The notes below the pieces were generated by a model, which had not been told where the DNA came from, did not search any database, and was given only the letters and a program-made list of their open reading frames with translations. Shown piece after piece: positions 37,830 through 50,476 of a DNA stretch of 64,000 bases (within the stretch, counting starts at the first letter, position 1; each line of letters begins with the position of its first letter). Location of the stretch: positions 496,001 to 560,000 of the forward strand of contig NZ_JADBDS010000002.1 of the NCBI RefSeq assembly GCF_014873705.1, in the 5' to 3' direction. Source of the stretch: Mycobacterium sp. OAS707. GTDB lineage: Bacteria > Actinomycetota > Actinomycetes > Mycobacteriales > Mycobacteriaceae. A program made the translations under genes and the position numbers.

Positions 37830-39883
37830 TGGCGACCGCCACGTTAGGAGCACCCCCGGCGCCGGCGGCACCGGAGGAACACCGGAGCGTGTCGTCATGG
37901 TTCGCCGAACGCGGGCCTGTGCAGATGATCGCGGCCATCGGCGGGGTGCTCGTCCTCTGGCTCGCGCTGTTCGCCGTCCTACACGGCCGCTTCACTCTCG
38001 CCCTCGCGCCTGCCGAGACCAAACCGCTGCATGTGTGGCTCTCCGATCTGCAGACCAAGGTCGGTGAGGGCCGAAACACCAACCCGCTCTTCACCTATTT
38101 CTTCAATCCGATCCGGTCGGTGGTCGACACGTTCGGCACTGCGATCGCCGACCTGATCGCGCATCCGGTTGACGGGCGACCGGTGCCCTATATCGGATGG
38201 CTTGGCGTCGTGGTGCTGTTGACGTTCGTGGCCTGGGCACTGGGCAACTGGAAGGTCGGGCTGCTGACCCTGTGCGGCTTGTTGTTCATGGGGCTGCAGG
38301 GCCTCTGGCAGGACAGTATGGAGACGCTGGCACTGACCATCGCCGCGGTCGCGATATCACTGCTGATCGGAATTCCGCTTGGCATCTGGGCGGGCATATC
38401 CGATGGGTTCAACCGCGTGATCACACCCGTGCTCGATTTCATGCAGATTCTGCCGTCGTTCGTCTACCTCGCGCCGCTGACGCTGGCGTTCCTGATCGGA
38501 CCTGCCGCAGCGATCATCGCGACGGTGATCTACGCGGCTCCTCCGGTGATTCGGCTTACCGCGCACGGCATTCGGTCGGTGCCGGCTGAGTCGCGTGAGG
38601 CCGTCGAGTCGCTGGGTGCCACGAGGCGACAGGAGTTGTTCGGGGCGCTGCTGCCGATGGCCAAGCGCACCATCGTCCTCGGCATCAACCAGACCATCAT
38701 GGCCGCGCTGTCGATGGTGACGATCGCAGCACTGATCGCCGCGCCCGGCCTCGGCCAGGTCGTTGTCCAGGCGTTGTCGACTCAGGACGTCGGCACGGCC
38801 TTCAACGCCGGCTTGGCGATCGTGATCATGGCGATCATCCTGGACCGGACCACCACCGCCGCGAGCGAACGTGTCGAGACCCAACAGCGAAAGTCGGCTG
38901 GGCCCAGCAAGTATCGGCGACCAGGAATCGTGATCGGCGCCGTGGTAACAGCATTCGCGATCTGGCTGTCGTACACCTATCAGCTCGTCGCGATCTTTCC
39001 GTCATCGCTGCAAATCGGTTCAGTTCACCTCGGACTCGACGTCGGCAGTCCCATCATCAGCGCCGCGAATGCGGTAACCAAATGGGTCCAAGACGTTTTC
39101 GCCCCGTTGACCAACGGCATCAAGGACGTGGTGACGGCGGCGGCACTCGACCCGCTGCAGTCGCTGCTGGCCAGCTCACCGTGGTGGCTCGCCTTCGCGG
39201 CCATCACCGCTATCGCGGCAATCATCGGCGGCCGCTGGTCCGCACTGATCACCGCGGTGTGCCTGGCCCTGATCGCCTGGCCGCTGCAGCTGTGGCAGGC
39301 AACCATGGAAACCCTGGCCGCTGTGCTGGTGGCCACGGTGGTCGTGGTCATCCTTGGGGTCGTTGTCGGCATCTGGATGGGCCGAAGCACTACGACAGAC
39401 AAAATCGTGCGCCCGTTCCTGGACGCCGCGCAGACGATGCCGTCATTCGTGTACCTGGTGCCGTTCCTGGCGTTGTTCTCGGCGTCGAGGTTCACCGGCA
39501 TCGTCGCCGCGATCGTCTACGCCGCACCCGTGTCGATCAAGATCATGGCCGACGGGATTCGCGGTGTCTCCCCCGAGACCGTCGAAGCCGCGCGGTCGGT
39601 GGGGTCGAACACCTGGCAGGTGATCAGCAAGGTGCAACTGCCGATGGCCGTTCGGTCGCTGACGTTGGCCACGAACCAGGGCCTTATCTATGTGCTCTCC
39701 ATGGTCGTGGTCGCCGGCCTGGTCGGCGGCGGCGCACTGGGATATCTGGTGGTGGCTGGATTCGCGCAGACCAGCCTGTTCGGCAAGGGCCTGGCCGCGG
39801 GTCTGGCAATCGTGCTGCTCGGCACGATCCTCGACCGCACAACCGCGGCAGCATCGAAACGGATTGGACGGGCGAGCGAATGA
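37826..39883 (+). CDS. proW: Tandem-fused glycine betaine/choline ABC permease (ProW-ProW)
   Basis: A 685-residue permease, twice the usual length. Both halves have the binding-protein-dependent permease domain with its EAA loop: [21 protein letters not shown] in the first half (around residue 260) and [22 protein letters not shown] in the second (around residue 590). Each half ends [12 protein letters not shown] / [12 protein letters not shown], showing a gene duplication and fusion. A single chain would thus supply both transmembrane domains of the importer. Start at GTG 37826 or the adjacent ATG 37829. It overlaps proX by ATGA. Confidence 0.9.
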   Translation: MMATATLGAPPAPAAPEEHRSVSSWFAERGPVQMIAAIGGVLVLWLALFAVLHGRFTLALAPAETKPLHVWLSDLQTKVGEGRNTNPLFTYFFNPIRSVVDTFGTAIADLIAHPVDGRPVPYIGWLGVVVLLTFVAWALGNWKVGLLTLCGLLFMGLQGLWQDSMETLALTIAAVAISLLIGIPLGIWAGISDGFNRVITPVLDFMQILPSFVYLAPLTLAFLIGPAAAIIATVIYAAPPVIRLTAHGIRSVPAESREAVESLGATRRQELFGALLPMAKRTIVLGINQTIMAALSMVTIAALIAAPGLGQVVVQALSTQDVGTAFNAGLAIVIMAIILDRTTTAASERVETQQRKSAGPSKYRRPGIVIGAVVTAFAIWLSYTYQLVAIFPSSLQIGSVHLGLDVGSPIISAANAVTKWVQDVFAPLTNGIKDVVTAAALDPLQSLLASSPWWLAFAAITAIAAIIGGRWSALITAVCLALIAWPLQLWQATMETLAAVLVATVVVVILGVVVGIWMGRSTTTDKIVRPFLDAAQTMPSFVYLVPFLALFSASRFTGIVAAIVYAAPVSIKIMADGIRGVSPETVEAARSVGSNTWQVISKVQLPMAVRSLTLATNQGLIYVLSMVVVAGLVGGGALGYLVVAGFAQTSLFGKGLAAGLAIVLLGTILDRTTAAASKRIGRASE

Positions 39884-40860
39884 AACGAATTGCGATCGCG
39901 GCGGTGGCGCTCGCGCTGCTGATCTCGGGCTGCAACGCCACCAAGGTCTCAGATCTCCAGGCCCGCGGTGAGCTCAAGCCAGGTGCCAAACCCTGCGGCA
40001 CCTTCAACCTGGCCATCAACTCCTGGGTCGGATACGAGGCCAACGCGGCAGTCATCACGTATCTCGCGGAGAACGTGTTGGGTTGCTTCGTCAAACAACG
40101 ACACATCGCCGAACAGGTCTCCTGGCAGGGCATGTCGACCGGACAGGTGGATGCCATCCTGGAGAACTGGGGTCACGACGATCTGCGACAGCAGTACATC
40201 GACAACATGGGCGTCGCACAGAGCGCAGGCTCTACCGGCGTCAAGGGTCAGATCGGCTGGTACGTGCCGCCGTGGATGGTCGAGAAATATCCGGACATCA
40301 CCGACTGGCGCAACCTGAACAAGTACGCCGACCTGTTCAAGACCTCGGAGTCCGGTGGCAAGGGGCAACTTCTCGACGGGGACCCGGCATACGTGACAAA
40401 CGACGACGCGCTGGTGACGAACCTCGGCCTGAATTACAAGGTGGTACAGGGCGGTAGCGAAACCGCGCTGATCTCGAGCATCCGGCAGGCCCAGCAAGAG
40501 CGGAAGCCGTTACTCGCGTACTTCTACTCGCCACAGTGGTTGTTGAGCGAGGTCCCGATGGTCAAGATCAAGCTGCCGCCGTACACCGACGGCTGCGACG
40601 CTGATCCGGCCAAGATCGCGTGTGACTATCCGGACTACGACCTGGACAAGATCGTGTCCACCAAGTTCGCCGAGTCCGGCAGCCCGGCGTACACGCTGGT
40701 GAAGAACTTTCAGTGGACGGGCGAAGACCAGAACTCCGTCGCACGCTCCATTGCGATGGACGGCATGAGTGACGACGAGGCCGCCAAGAAGTTCATCGAT
40801 GCGCACCCGCAGCTGGTCGCCAAGTGGCTGGCAGGGACCGGGGCGCAAAACGCGGCGTAA
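39880..40860 (+). CDS. proX: Glycine betaine/choline-binding lipoprotein (ProX/OpuAC-like)
   Basis: A 326-residue substrate-binding lipoprotein: [18 protein letters not shown], with the lipobox cysteine at residue 18. FNLAINSWVGYEANAAVITYL and GQIGWYVPPWMVEKYP are typical of the OpuAC family; the tryptophans and tyrosines supply the aromatic box for the trimethylammonium group. It is anchored outside the membrane and delivers betaine, choline or related quaternary amines to the permease. Start ATG 39880 overlaps the permease stop codon. Last gene of the betB transcript. Confidence 0.9.
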   Translation: MKRIAIAAVALALLISGCNATKVSDLQARGELKPGAKPCGTFNLAINSWVGYEANAAVITYLAENVLGCFVKQRHIAEQVSWQGMSTGQVDAILENWGHDDLRQQYIDNMGVAQSAGSTGVKGQIGWYVPPWMVEKYPDITDWRNLNKYADLFKTSESGGKGQLLDGDPAYVTNDDALVTNLGLNYKVVQGGSETALISSIRQAQQERKPLLAYFYSPQWLLSEVPMVKIKLPPYTDGCDADPAKIACDYPDYDLDKIVSTKFAESGSPAYTLVKNFQWTGEDQNSVARSIAMDGMSDDEAAKKFIDAHPQLVAKWLAGTGAQNAA

Positions 40861-40969
40861 CCCGGGGTAAAACCCGAGCTAGCGGCGGCAAAACTCGCGC
40901 TTCGCGGCACTTGACAAGGGCAGGCGATTTCCATCAAGCTGTTGCGTAATACGAATCACGTTTCATAAT
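40861..40969 (+). promoter_or_regulatory. Intergenic region with IclR-type box and promoter for the Rieske operon
   Basis: GGGT-AAA-ACCC just after the proX stop codon and CGCG-CTT-CGCG at about 40897 could form weak hairpins. TTGCGTAATACGAAT (40942-40956) is an IclR-type box whose first six bases also make a -35 element, with CATAAT (40964-40969) as -10, 16 bp apart. The box therefore overlaps the -35 site of the next operon. A TTGACA at 40911 is a second possible -35. Confidence 0.6.
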
Positions 40970-41005
40970 TAGATACAACTAGGTCACACCGGGGAGGTCA
41001 CGCTC

Positions 41006-41368
41006 GTGCTCGAAATCTGTCCTCTGGCGGCCCTGCCTCGCGGTGAGGCGCGCAGGGTCGAAGCGGATCCACCGATCGCGGTGTTCCACACCGACGACGG
41101 TGAGGTGTTCGCAATCGACGACACCTGCACGCATCAGGACGCGTCGCTGGCCGACGGATGGCTCGAGGGCTGCGAGATCGAATGCCCGCTGCACGCCTCG
41201 CGTTTCAACCTGCGCACGGGCGCGGTCGACGCACCGCCTGCAAAGCTTCCGGTGCGCACTCACGAGGTGGCGATCGTCGACGGCGTGATCAACGTCGTCC
41301 TCAACGACGCCCCGCCCAACCTTCCTCCGGGCCTGACCACGCGCGCGGGCGGCGAGGCGGCGCAGTGA
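41006..41368 (+). CDS. Rieske [2Fe-2S] ferredoxin of the betaine monooxygenase
   Basis: A 120-residue small Rieske protein: C41-T-H43 (DDTCTHQDASLADGWLEGC) and C60-P-L-H63 (ECPLHASRFNLRTG). It carries electrons between the reductase and the oxygenase encoded next to it. The spare 20 residues at the C-terminus are Pro- and Gly-rich. GTG start at 41006 with GGGAGG 8 nt upstream. The stop codon overlaps the GTG of the reductase gene (GTGA). Confidence 0.88.
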   Translation: MLEICPLAALPRGEARRVEADPPIAVFHTDDGEVFAIDDTCTHQDASLADGWLEGCEIECPLHASRFNLRTGAVDAPPAKLPVRTHEVAIVDGVINVVLNDAPPNLPPGLTTRAGGEAAQ

Positions 41369-42534
41369 AAAGCGTTGCCATCGTTGGCGCCTCGCTGGCC
41401 GGGCTGTCGGCGGCCAGAGCGTTGCGCGCTCAAGGCTTCGACGGCGACCTGACGATCGTCGGCGGCGAAGGACGGCGCCCGTACGACCGACCGCCGCTGT
41501 CGAAGGAGTTTCTCGCAGGCGACATCGGCGAGGACGCGTTGGCCCTCGAAGCCGAGGACGACAACCTGGACGCCGAATGGCTACTCGGCGTGCACGCCAC
41601 CCACCTCGACACCGGCGCGGCCTCGGTGCAGCTCGACGATGGCACCGCGATCCGGGCCGACGGCATTGTCATCGCGACCGGAGCGCGGGCACGCACATGG
41701 CCCGGTTCCGACGGCCTCGCCGGAGTGCACGTGTTACGGACCGTCGACGACGCCGTGGCGCTGCGCGACGAATTGCGTCCGGGAGCGCGCCTGGTGGTCA
41801 TCGGCGCGGGCTTCATCGGTGCCGAAGTAGCTTCTACCGCAGCCAAATTGGGCCTGGACGTAACCGTGGTCGAGGCGGCGCTGGCGCCGCTGGCCGGCCC
41901 GCTCGGGGTGCAACTCGGCGCGGCCGTCGCACGGCTGCACACCGAACACGGCACGCGGCTGCTCTGCGGGGCCCCGGTCGCGGGACTGCTCGGCGACGAT
42001 CGCGTCACCGGAATCGAGCTGGCCGACGGGCGCCGGCTCGCGGCCGACGTCGTGCTTGTCGGCATCGGCGCCGCGCCCAACGTCGAGTGGTTGCGCGGCA
42101 GCCCAATTGAACTCGCCAACGGCGTGGTGTGCGATGCCGGTGGGGCGACGTCGATTCCGAATGTCGTCGCGGTTGGCGACTGTGCGGCGTGGCACGAGCC
42201 CGCCGTCGGGTGGCCGCATCGTGTCGAGCACTGGACGGGCGCGTTGGAGAGGCCGGGTATTGCGGTGGCCACGCTGCTCGCGGGCGGACGGCACGACGGC
42301 CGTCCCGCTAAGCCCCCGTACTTCTGGTCCGATCAGTACGGCCGTCGCATCCAGTTCGCGGGCATCGCCCATACCGGCGATGAGATCACCTTCGAGGTGG
42401 GCAGCGTGCGCGACGCCAGCTTCCTCGCCGTGTACCGGCGTGGCGGCGAACCGGTCGCCGTACTAGGTCTGGACCAGCCGAAGCTGTTCACCCGCTGGCG
42501 TCGCCAGCTCACCGTCGTCCCCGTCCCCGCATGA
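41365..42534 (+). CDS. FAD-dependent ferredoxin reductase
   Basis: A 389-residue reductase of the rhodocoxin/BphA4 type, with VAIVGASLAGLSAARALR for FAD and LVVIGAGFIGAEVASTAAKL for NAD(P)H. YDRPPLSKEFLAG and VVAVGDCAAWHEP are typical. The C-terminal reductase domain ends the protein. It should pass electrons from NADH to the Rieske ferredoxin at 41006. Coupled to that gene by GTGA; the oxygenase gene follows after 26 bp. Confidence 0.9.
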   Translation: MKSVAIVGASLAGLSAARALRAQGFDGDLTIVGGEGRRPYDRPPLSKEFLAGDIGEDALALEAEDDNLDAEWLLGVHATHLDTGAASVQLDDGTAIRADGIVIATGARARTWPGSDGLAGVHVLRTVDDAVALRDELRPGARLVVIGAGFIGAEVASTAAKLGLDVTVVEAALAPLAGPLGVQLGAAVARLHTEHGTRLLCGAPVAGLLGDDRVTGIELADGRRLAADVVLVGIGAAPNVEWLRGSPIELANGVVCDAGGATSIPNVVAVGDCAAWHEPAVGWPHRVEHWTGALERPGIAVATLLAGGRHDGRPAKPPYFWSDQYGRRIQFAGIAHTGDEITFEVGSVRDASFLAVYRRGGEPVAVLGLDQPKLFTRWRRQLTVVPVPA

Positions 42535-42560
42535 CTTCTATTTCCGCAGAGGAGATCTCG

Positions 42561-43682
42561 ATGACCACCGTCGGCCTGCCGCAGAGCTTGATCTCGACGC
42601 TGCCCGGCAGCTACTACACCGACCCCACGATCTTCGCGATGGAACAAGCCCAGATCTTCGAGTCGATGTGGTTCTGCGCGGTGCGGTCCGCCGATCTCGA
42701 CAAGCCCGGTGCGTTCAAGACGGTTCAGGTCGGCAACGAGAGCGTGCTCATCGCCCGCTCGCGCAGCGGCGAGGTGCGCGCGTTCTTCAACGTCTGCAGG
42801 CATCGCGGTGCGCAGTTGTGCACTGAAGAAAGCGGTGAAACCAAGCGCGCCTTCCAATGCCCTTACCACGCTTGGACTTACGACTTCGATGGCAAGCTGA
42901 TCGCCGCACCGAACCTGACCAAGATGCCCGACATCGACCGGGTCGAATACGGGCTACGTCGCATCGCCATCGAGGAGTGGCTGGGCTACGTCTGGGTGTG
43001 CCTCGCCGACAATCCGCCCTCCTTCGACGACACCGTGCGCAAGGACGTCGGCGATCGACTCGGTGAAGTCGCCATGATCGACCACTACGACACCGAACGT
43101 CTGAGCGTCGGTCGCCGGATCCGCTATGACGTGAAGGCGAACTGGAAGCTCATCATCGAGAACTTCATGGAGTGCTACCACTGCGCGACCATTCACCCGG
43201 AGCTGACCGAGGTGCTGCCCGAGTTCGCCGATGGGTTGGCGGTGCAGTACCACGTCGGCCACGGCGCCGAATTCGCCGACGACGTCGAAGGATTCACCGT
43301 CGACGGGTCACAGGGACTCGACCAGATCCCCGGCGTCACCGCAGAGCAGGACCGGCGCTACTACGCGATCACGATCAAGCCGCAGGTGTTCGTCAACCTG
43401 GTGCCCGACCACGTCATCGTGCATCGGATGTTCCCGATGGCGGCGGACCGCACCGTCGTCGAGTGCGACTGGCTGTACCTACCGCACGTGGTGGAATCCG
43501 GAAAGGACGTCAGCCGCTCTGTCGAGTTGTTCCACCGGGTCAACGAGCAAGACTTCGCCGCATGTGAGCGCTGCCAGCCGGCGATGAGCTCACGCACCTA
43601 CCGCGACGGCGGCGTGCTGGTGCCCAGTGAGCATCACATCGGCGAGTTCCACAACTGGCTGCAGGCGAAACTGACCAAATGA
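42561..43682 (+). CDS. Rieske non-heme iron oxygenase, probable glycine betaine monooxygenase
   Basis: A 373-residue ring-hydroxylating-type oxygenase. The Rieske site is C79-R-H81 and C100-P-Y-H103 (VCRHRGAQLC, QCPYHAWTYD). The mononuclear iron site is in IIENFMECYHCATIHPEL, with His207 and His212. It resembles the GbcA/BmoA and stachydrine demethylase group, which removes one methyl group from glycine betaine as formaldehyde to give dimethylglycine. Start ATG 42561, with GAGGAG 7 nt upstream, in preference to an ATG ten codons earlier that overlaps the reductase stop. The neighbours strongly support glycine betaine as substrate; stachydrine or carnitine cannot be excluded. Confidence 0.85.
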   Translation: MTTVGLPQSLISTLPGSYYTDPTIFAMEQAQIFESMWFCAVRSADLDKPGAFKTVQVGNESVLIARSRSGEVRAFFNVCRHRGAQLCTEESGETKRAFQCPYHAWTYDFDGKLIAAPNLTKMPDIDRVEYGLRRIAIEEWLGYVWVCLADNPPSFDDTVRKDVGDRLGEVAMIDHYDTERLSVGRRIRYDVKANWKLIIENFMECYHCATIHPELTEVLPEFADGLAVQYHVGHGAEFADDVEGFTVDGSQGLDQIPGVTAEQDRRYYAITIKPQVFVNLVPDHVIVHRMFPMAADRTVVECDWLYLPHVVESGKDVSRSVELFHRVNEQDFAACERCQPAMSSRTYRDGGVLVPSEHHIGEFHNWLQAKLTK

Positions 43683-43687
43683 CGGCT

Positions 43688-44467
43688 TCAGTCGAGGTGA
43701 CCCATCCGCTGGCTGATCGCCGCTGCGGCGGCGACCACGTCGGGGGTCACCTCACGCATCCGGTCTTCGGTGAATCGGTAGACCGGACCCGAGACGGACA
43801 GCGCCGCGATCACGCCGCCGGTGTGGTCGCGGACCGGAGCGGCGACCGCGTTCAGCCCCTCCTCCAATTCCTCGACAGAGCACGCGTAACCGTCGCGCGC
43901 GGCAGCCTCGATCTGCGCCTCCAGCTCCCGCTGCGACGTGATCGTGTGCGGGGTCAGGCGGGCAAGTCCGGCCGCGGCCAACACCTTTCGGCGTTCCTCG
44001 GGTGCCATGTAGGCGAGCAGAATCTTGCCGCTCGAGGTGGCATGCAGCGGCGTCAGCTCACCGACCCAGTTGTGCGCGGCGACCGCACTCGGACCGCGGG
44101 CCTGGTCGATGTTGACGACGAAGTGCGAGCGACGGACCGCGATGTTGACGGTTTCGCCGACCTGCGAGGCGAGTTGCTCGCAGAGTGCCCGAGCCTGATG
44201 CGTGACGTCCAGTTGGCCGGGCACCGCACTGGCAAGCCTAAGGATGCCGAAGCCGAGCCGGTACTTACCGCGGTCCTGGGTCTGCTCGACCAGTTCGCGT
44301 TCCTCGAGCGCCGCGAGCAATCGGAACGCCGTCGACTTGTGCACGCCGATGTCGGCAGCGACCTCGCTGACGCCGGCCTCGCCACGCTGGGCCAGGATTT
44401 CCAGCACACTGATCGCGCGGTCGACAGACTGCACGCCTCCGGTGCTCTCGGCCCGTTCGTTGCTCAT
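43688..44467 (-). CDS. IclR-family regulator of the choline/betaine genes
   Basis: A 259-residue IclR-type regulator. The winged helix-turn-helix is at residues 15-65 (DRAISVLEILAQRGEAG, VSEVAADIGVHKSTAFRLL) and the IclR effector domain covers about 75-255 (ELTPLHATSSGKILLAYM is the ligand-loop region). It is divergent from betA, and box-like sequences fill the 96-bp gap. Similar boxes precede betB and the Rieske ferredoxin gene, so it probably controls all three transcripts and itself. The effector may be choline, betaine aldehyde or betaine. Its 3' end is convergent with the oxygenase gene, 5 bp apart. Confidence 0.88.
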   Translation of the reverse strand: MSNERAESTGGVQSVDRAISVLEILAQRGEAGVSEVAADIGVHKSTAFRLLAALEERELVEQTQDRGKYRLGFGILRLASAVPGQLDVTHQARALCEQLASQVGETVNIAVRRSHFVVNIDQARGPSAVAAHNWVGELTPLHATSSGKILLAYMAPEERRKVLAAAGLARLTPHTITSQRELEAQIEAAARDGYACSVEELEEGLNAVAAPVRDHTGGVIAALSVSGPVYRFTEDRMREVTPDVVAAAAAISQRMGHLD

Positions 44468-44469
44468 GG

Positions 44470-44521
44470 CGCAACTATACGAGACTTCGTTGCATATAGC
44501 GAAACTTGATGCGTATCACGC
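44470..44521. promoter_or_regulatory. Three IclR-type boxes between iclR and betA
   Basis: CGCAACTATACGA (44470-44482), TTGCATATAGCGAAA (44490-44504) and, read on the other strand, GCGTGATACGCATC (44521-44508). The last matches GCGTAATACGAATC from the ferredoxin promoter at 12 of 14 bases. The centres are about 20 bp apart, two helical turns, as expected for IclR tetramers on one face of the DNA. Confidence 0.65.
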
Positions 44522-44563
44522 GCCACAGCCATAGCCTTTGAACACATCTGCAGGAGGACAGCG

Positions 44564-48734
<4,171 letters not shown>

Positions 48735-48737
48735 GTC

Positions 48738-49364
48738 TCAGTGCCCTCGGGCGATCCATTCGGCGAGATGGGGCGCCTCCGTGCCGATCGTGGTGCCATC
48801 GCCGTGCCCGGTGTGCACCAGCGTCTCTTCGGGCAACGTGAACAGCCGGTCCCGAATCGAGTCCACGATTGTCGGGAAGTCCGAGAACGACCGTCCGGTG
48901 GCGCCGGGCCCACCGCTGAACAACGTGTCGCCGGAGAACAGGACGCCGGCCTCAGGCACGTAGAGGCAGCACGAACCGGGTGAATGACCAGGGGTCCTGA
49001 TCACCTCGATCTCGGTGCCGGCCACGCCGATTCGCTGGCCGTCGTCCAGGCGCCAGTACGGCTCCTCGGGATGGGTCATCTTCCACAACACGTCGTCACC
49101 GGGATGCAGCAGGACCGGGCAGTGCAGCCGCTGACCGAGTTCCGGGGCGACGGTCACGTGATCGTTGTGGCCATGAGTGCAGACGACCGCGGTCACGTTG
49201 CGGCCTGCGACAGCGTCGACGATCGGCTGCGCCTGGTGTGCCGCGTCGATGACCACGACGTCGCTGTCGTCACCGACCAGCCAGATGTTGTTGTCGACCT
49301 CCCATGTGCCGCCGTCGAGTGCGAACGTTCCAGCTGTGACGACGCGTTCGATGCGCAGGCTCAC
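48738..49364 (-). CDS. MBL-fold hydrolase, probably of S-formylmycothiol (Rv2260-like)
   Basis: A 208-residue metallo-beta-lactamase-fold protein with the dizinc motif H64-x-H66-x-D68-H69 ([11 protein letters not shown]), [13 protein letters not shown] and LFSGDTLF. It is coupled by ATGA to mscR, as in M. tuberculosis Rv2259-Rv2260 (order from memory). Placed after the mycothiol-dependent formaldehyde dehydrogenase, it most likely hydrolyses S-formylmycothiol to formate and mycothiol. That role is inferred from context. Last gene of the soxBDAG transcript; convergent with the dimethylglycine oxidase gene. Confidence 0.82.
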   Translation of the reverse strand: MSLRIERVVTAGTFALDGGTWEVDNNIWLVGDDSDVVVIDAAHQAQPIVDAVAGRNVTAVVCTHGHNDHVTVAPELGQRLHCPVLLHPGDDVLWKMTHPEEPYWRLDDGQRIGVAGTEIEVIRTPGHSPGSCCLYVPEAGVLFSGDTLFSGGPGATGRSFSDFPTIVDSIRDRLFTLPEETLVHTGHGDGTTIGTEAPHLAEWIARGH

Positions 49365-50446
49365 AGCACGACCACCGAGCGCAGCACCTCGCCGCGGTGC
49401 ATGGTGTCGAACGCCTCCTCGACCTGGTCTAGTTTGATGCGCTCACTCACGAACTTGTCCAGCGGCAGCCTGCCCTGCTCGTACAGGTCGACGAGCGCCG
49501 GGAAGTCACGCTCGGGCAGGCAATCGCCGTACCAGGACGACTTCAACGCCCCACCGCGGGAGAAGAAGTCGATCAGCGGCATCTCCAGCTTCATGTCGGG
49601 AGTGGGCACGCCGACGAGCACGACAGTGCCAGCAAGGTCACGGGCATAGAAGGCCTGCTTCCAGGTTTCCGGACGGCCAACCGCGTCGATGACGACGTCG
49701 GCACCGAAGCCGGCGGTCAGCTCCTGCACCGCCTCAACCGCGTCCACCTTCGACGAGTCGATGGTGTGCGTGGCGCCCAATTCCGTTGCCATCTGCAGCT
49801 TCTTGGGGTCGCGGTCGATGGCGATGATCGGTGACGCGCCCGCCAGCCGGGCGCCCGCGATCGCGGCGTCGCCCACTCCACCGCAGCCGATCACCGCGAC
49901 CGAATCTCCCCGCGACACATTGCCCGTGTTCACCGCCGCGCCGAGACCGGCCATGACGCCGCAGCCGAGTAGGCCGACCACGGCGGGGTCGGCGTTCGGG
50001 TCAACCTTCGTGCATTGTCCTTCATGCACAAGGGTTTTCTCCGCAAAGGCACCGATACCGAGCGCCGGGGTCAACTCGGTGCCATCGGTCAACGTCATCG
50101 GTTGGCTGGCGTTGAAGGTGTCGAAGCAGTACCACGGCCGCCCGCGCCGGCACGCCCGGCAGTTGCCGCACACCGCCCGCCAGTTCAGCACGACGAAGTC
50201 GCCGACCTCGACGTGGGTGACCGCGCTGCCCGCCGCGTCGACGATGCCTGCCGCCTCGTGACCGAGCAGGAAGGGGAATTCGTCGTTGATTCCACCGTCG
50301 CGGTAGGTCAGATCCGTGTGGCAGACCCCGCACGCCTGGATCCGCACGACGACATCGTTCGGGCCGGGATCCGGGATGACGATGTCGACGAGTTCGACGG
50401 GCGCTCCCTTGCTGCGGGCGATGACGCCCTGCACCTGCTGTGGCAT
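49361..50446 (-). CDS. mscR: S-(hydroxymethyl)mycothiol dehydrogenase MscR
   Basis: A 361-residue zinc alcohol dehydrogenase, the length of M. tuberculosis MscR/AdhE2 (Rv2259). Catalytic zinc site: ACGVCHTD (Cys42) and GHEAAG (His63-Glu64). Structural zinc: C93-x2-C96-x2-C99-x7-C107 ([15 protein letters not shown]). NAD binding: [21 protein letters not shown]. It oxidises the mycothiol adduct of formaldehyde and also reduces S-nitrosomycothiol. In this operon it disposes of formaldehyde released by the N-demethylations. It starts 30 bp after the DgcA-like gene. Confidence 0.92.
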   Translation of the reverse strand: MPQQVQGVIARSKGAPVELVDIVIPDPGPNDVVVRIQACGVCHTDLTYRDGGINDEFPFLLGHEAAGIVDAAGSAVTHVEVGDFVVLNWRAVCGNCRACRRGRPWYCFDTFNASQPMTLTDGTELTPALGIGAFAEKTLVHEGQCTKVDPNADPAVVGLLGCGVMAGLGAAVNTGNVSRGDSVAVIGCGGVGDAAIAGARLAGASPIIAIDRDPKKLQMATELGATHTIDSSKVDAVEAVQELTAGFGADVVIDAVGRPETWKQAFYARDLAGTVVLVGVPTPDMKLEMPLIDFFSRGGALKSSWYGDCLPERDFPALVDLYEQGRLPLDKFVSERIKLDQVEEAFDTMHRGEVLRSVVVL

Positions 50447-50476
50447 GAAGACCTTCCTGGTTTGGTAGTAAAGGGA

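Noticed and set aside
40861..40900. Strong intrinsic terminator after proX
   Set aside because: Only 4-bp stems (GGGT/ACCC and CGCG/CGCG) without a U-tract; too weak to list separately.
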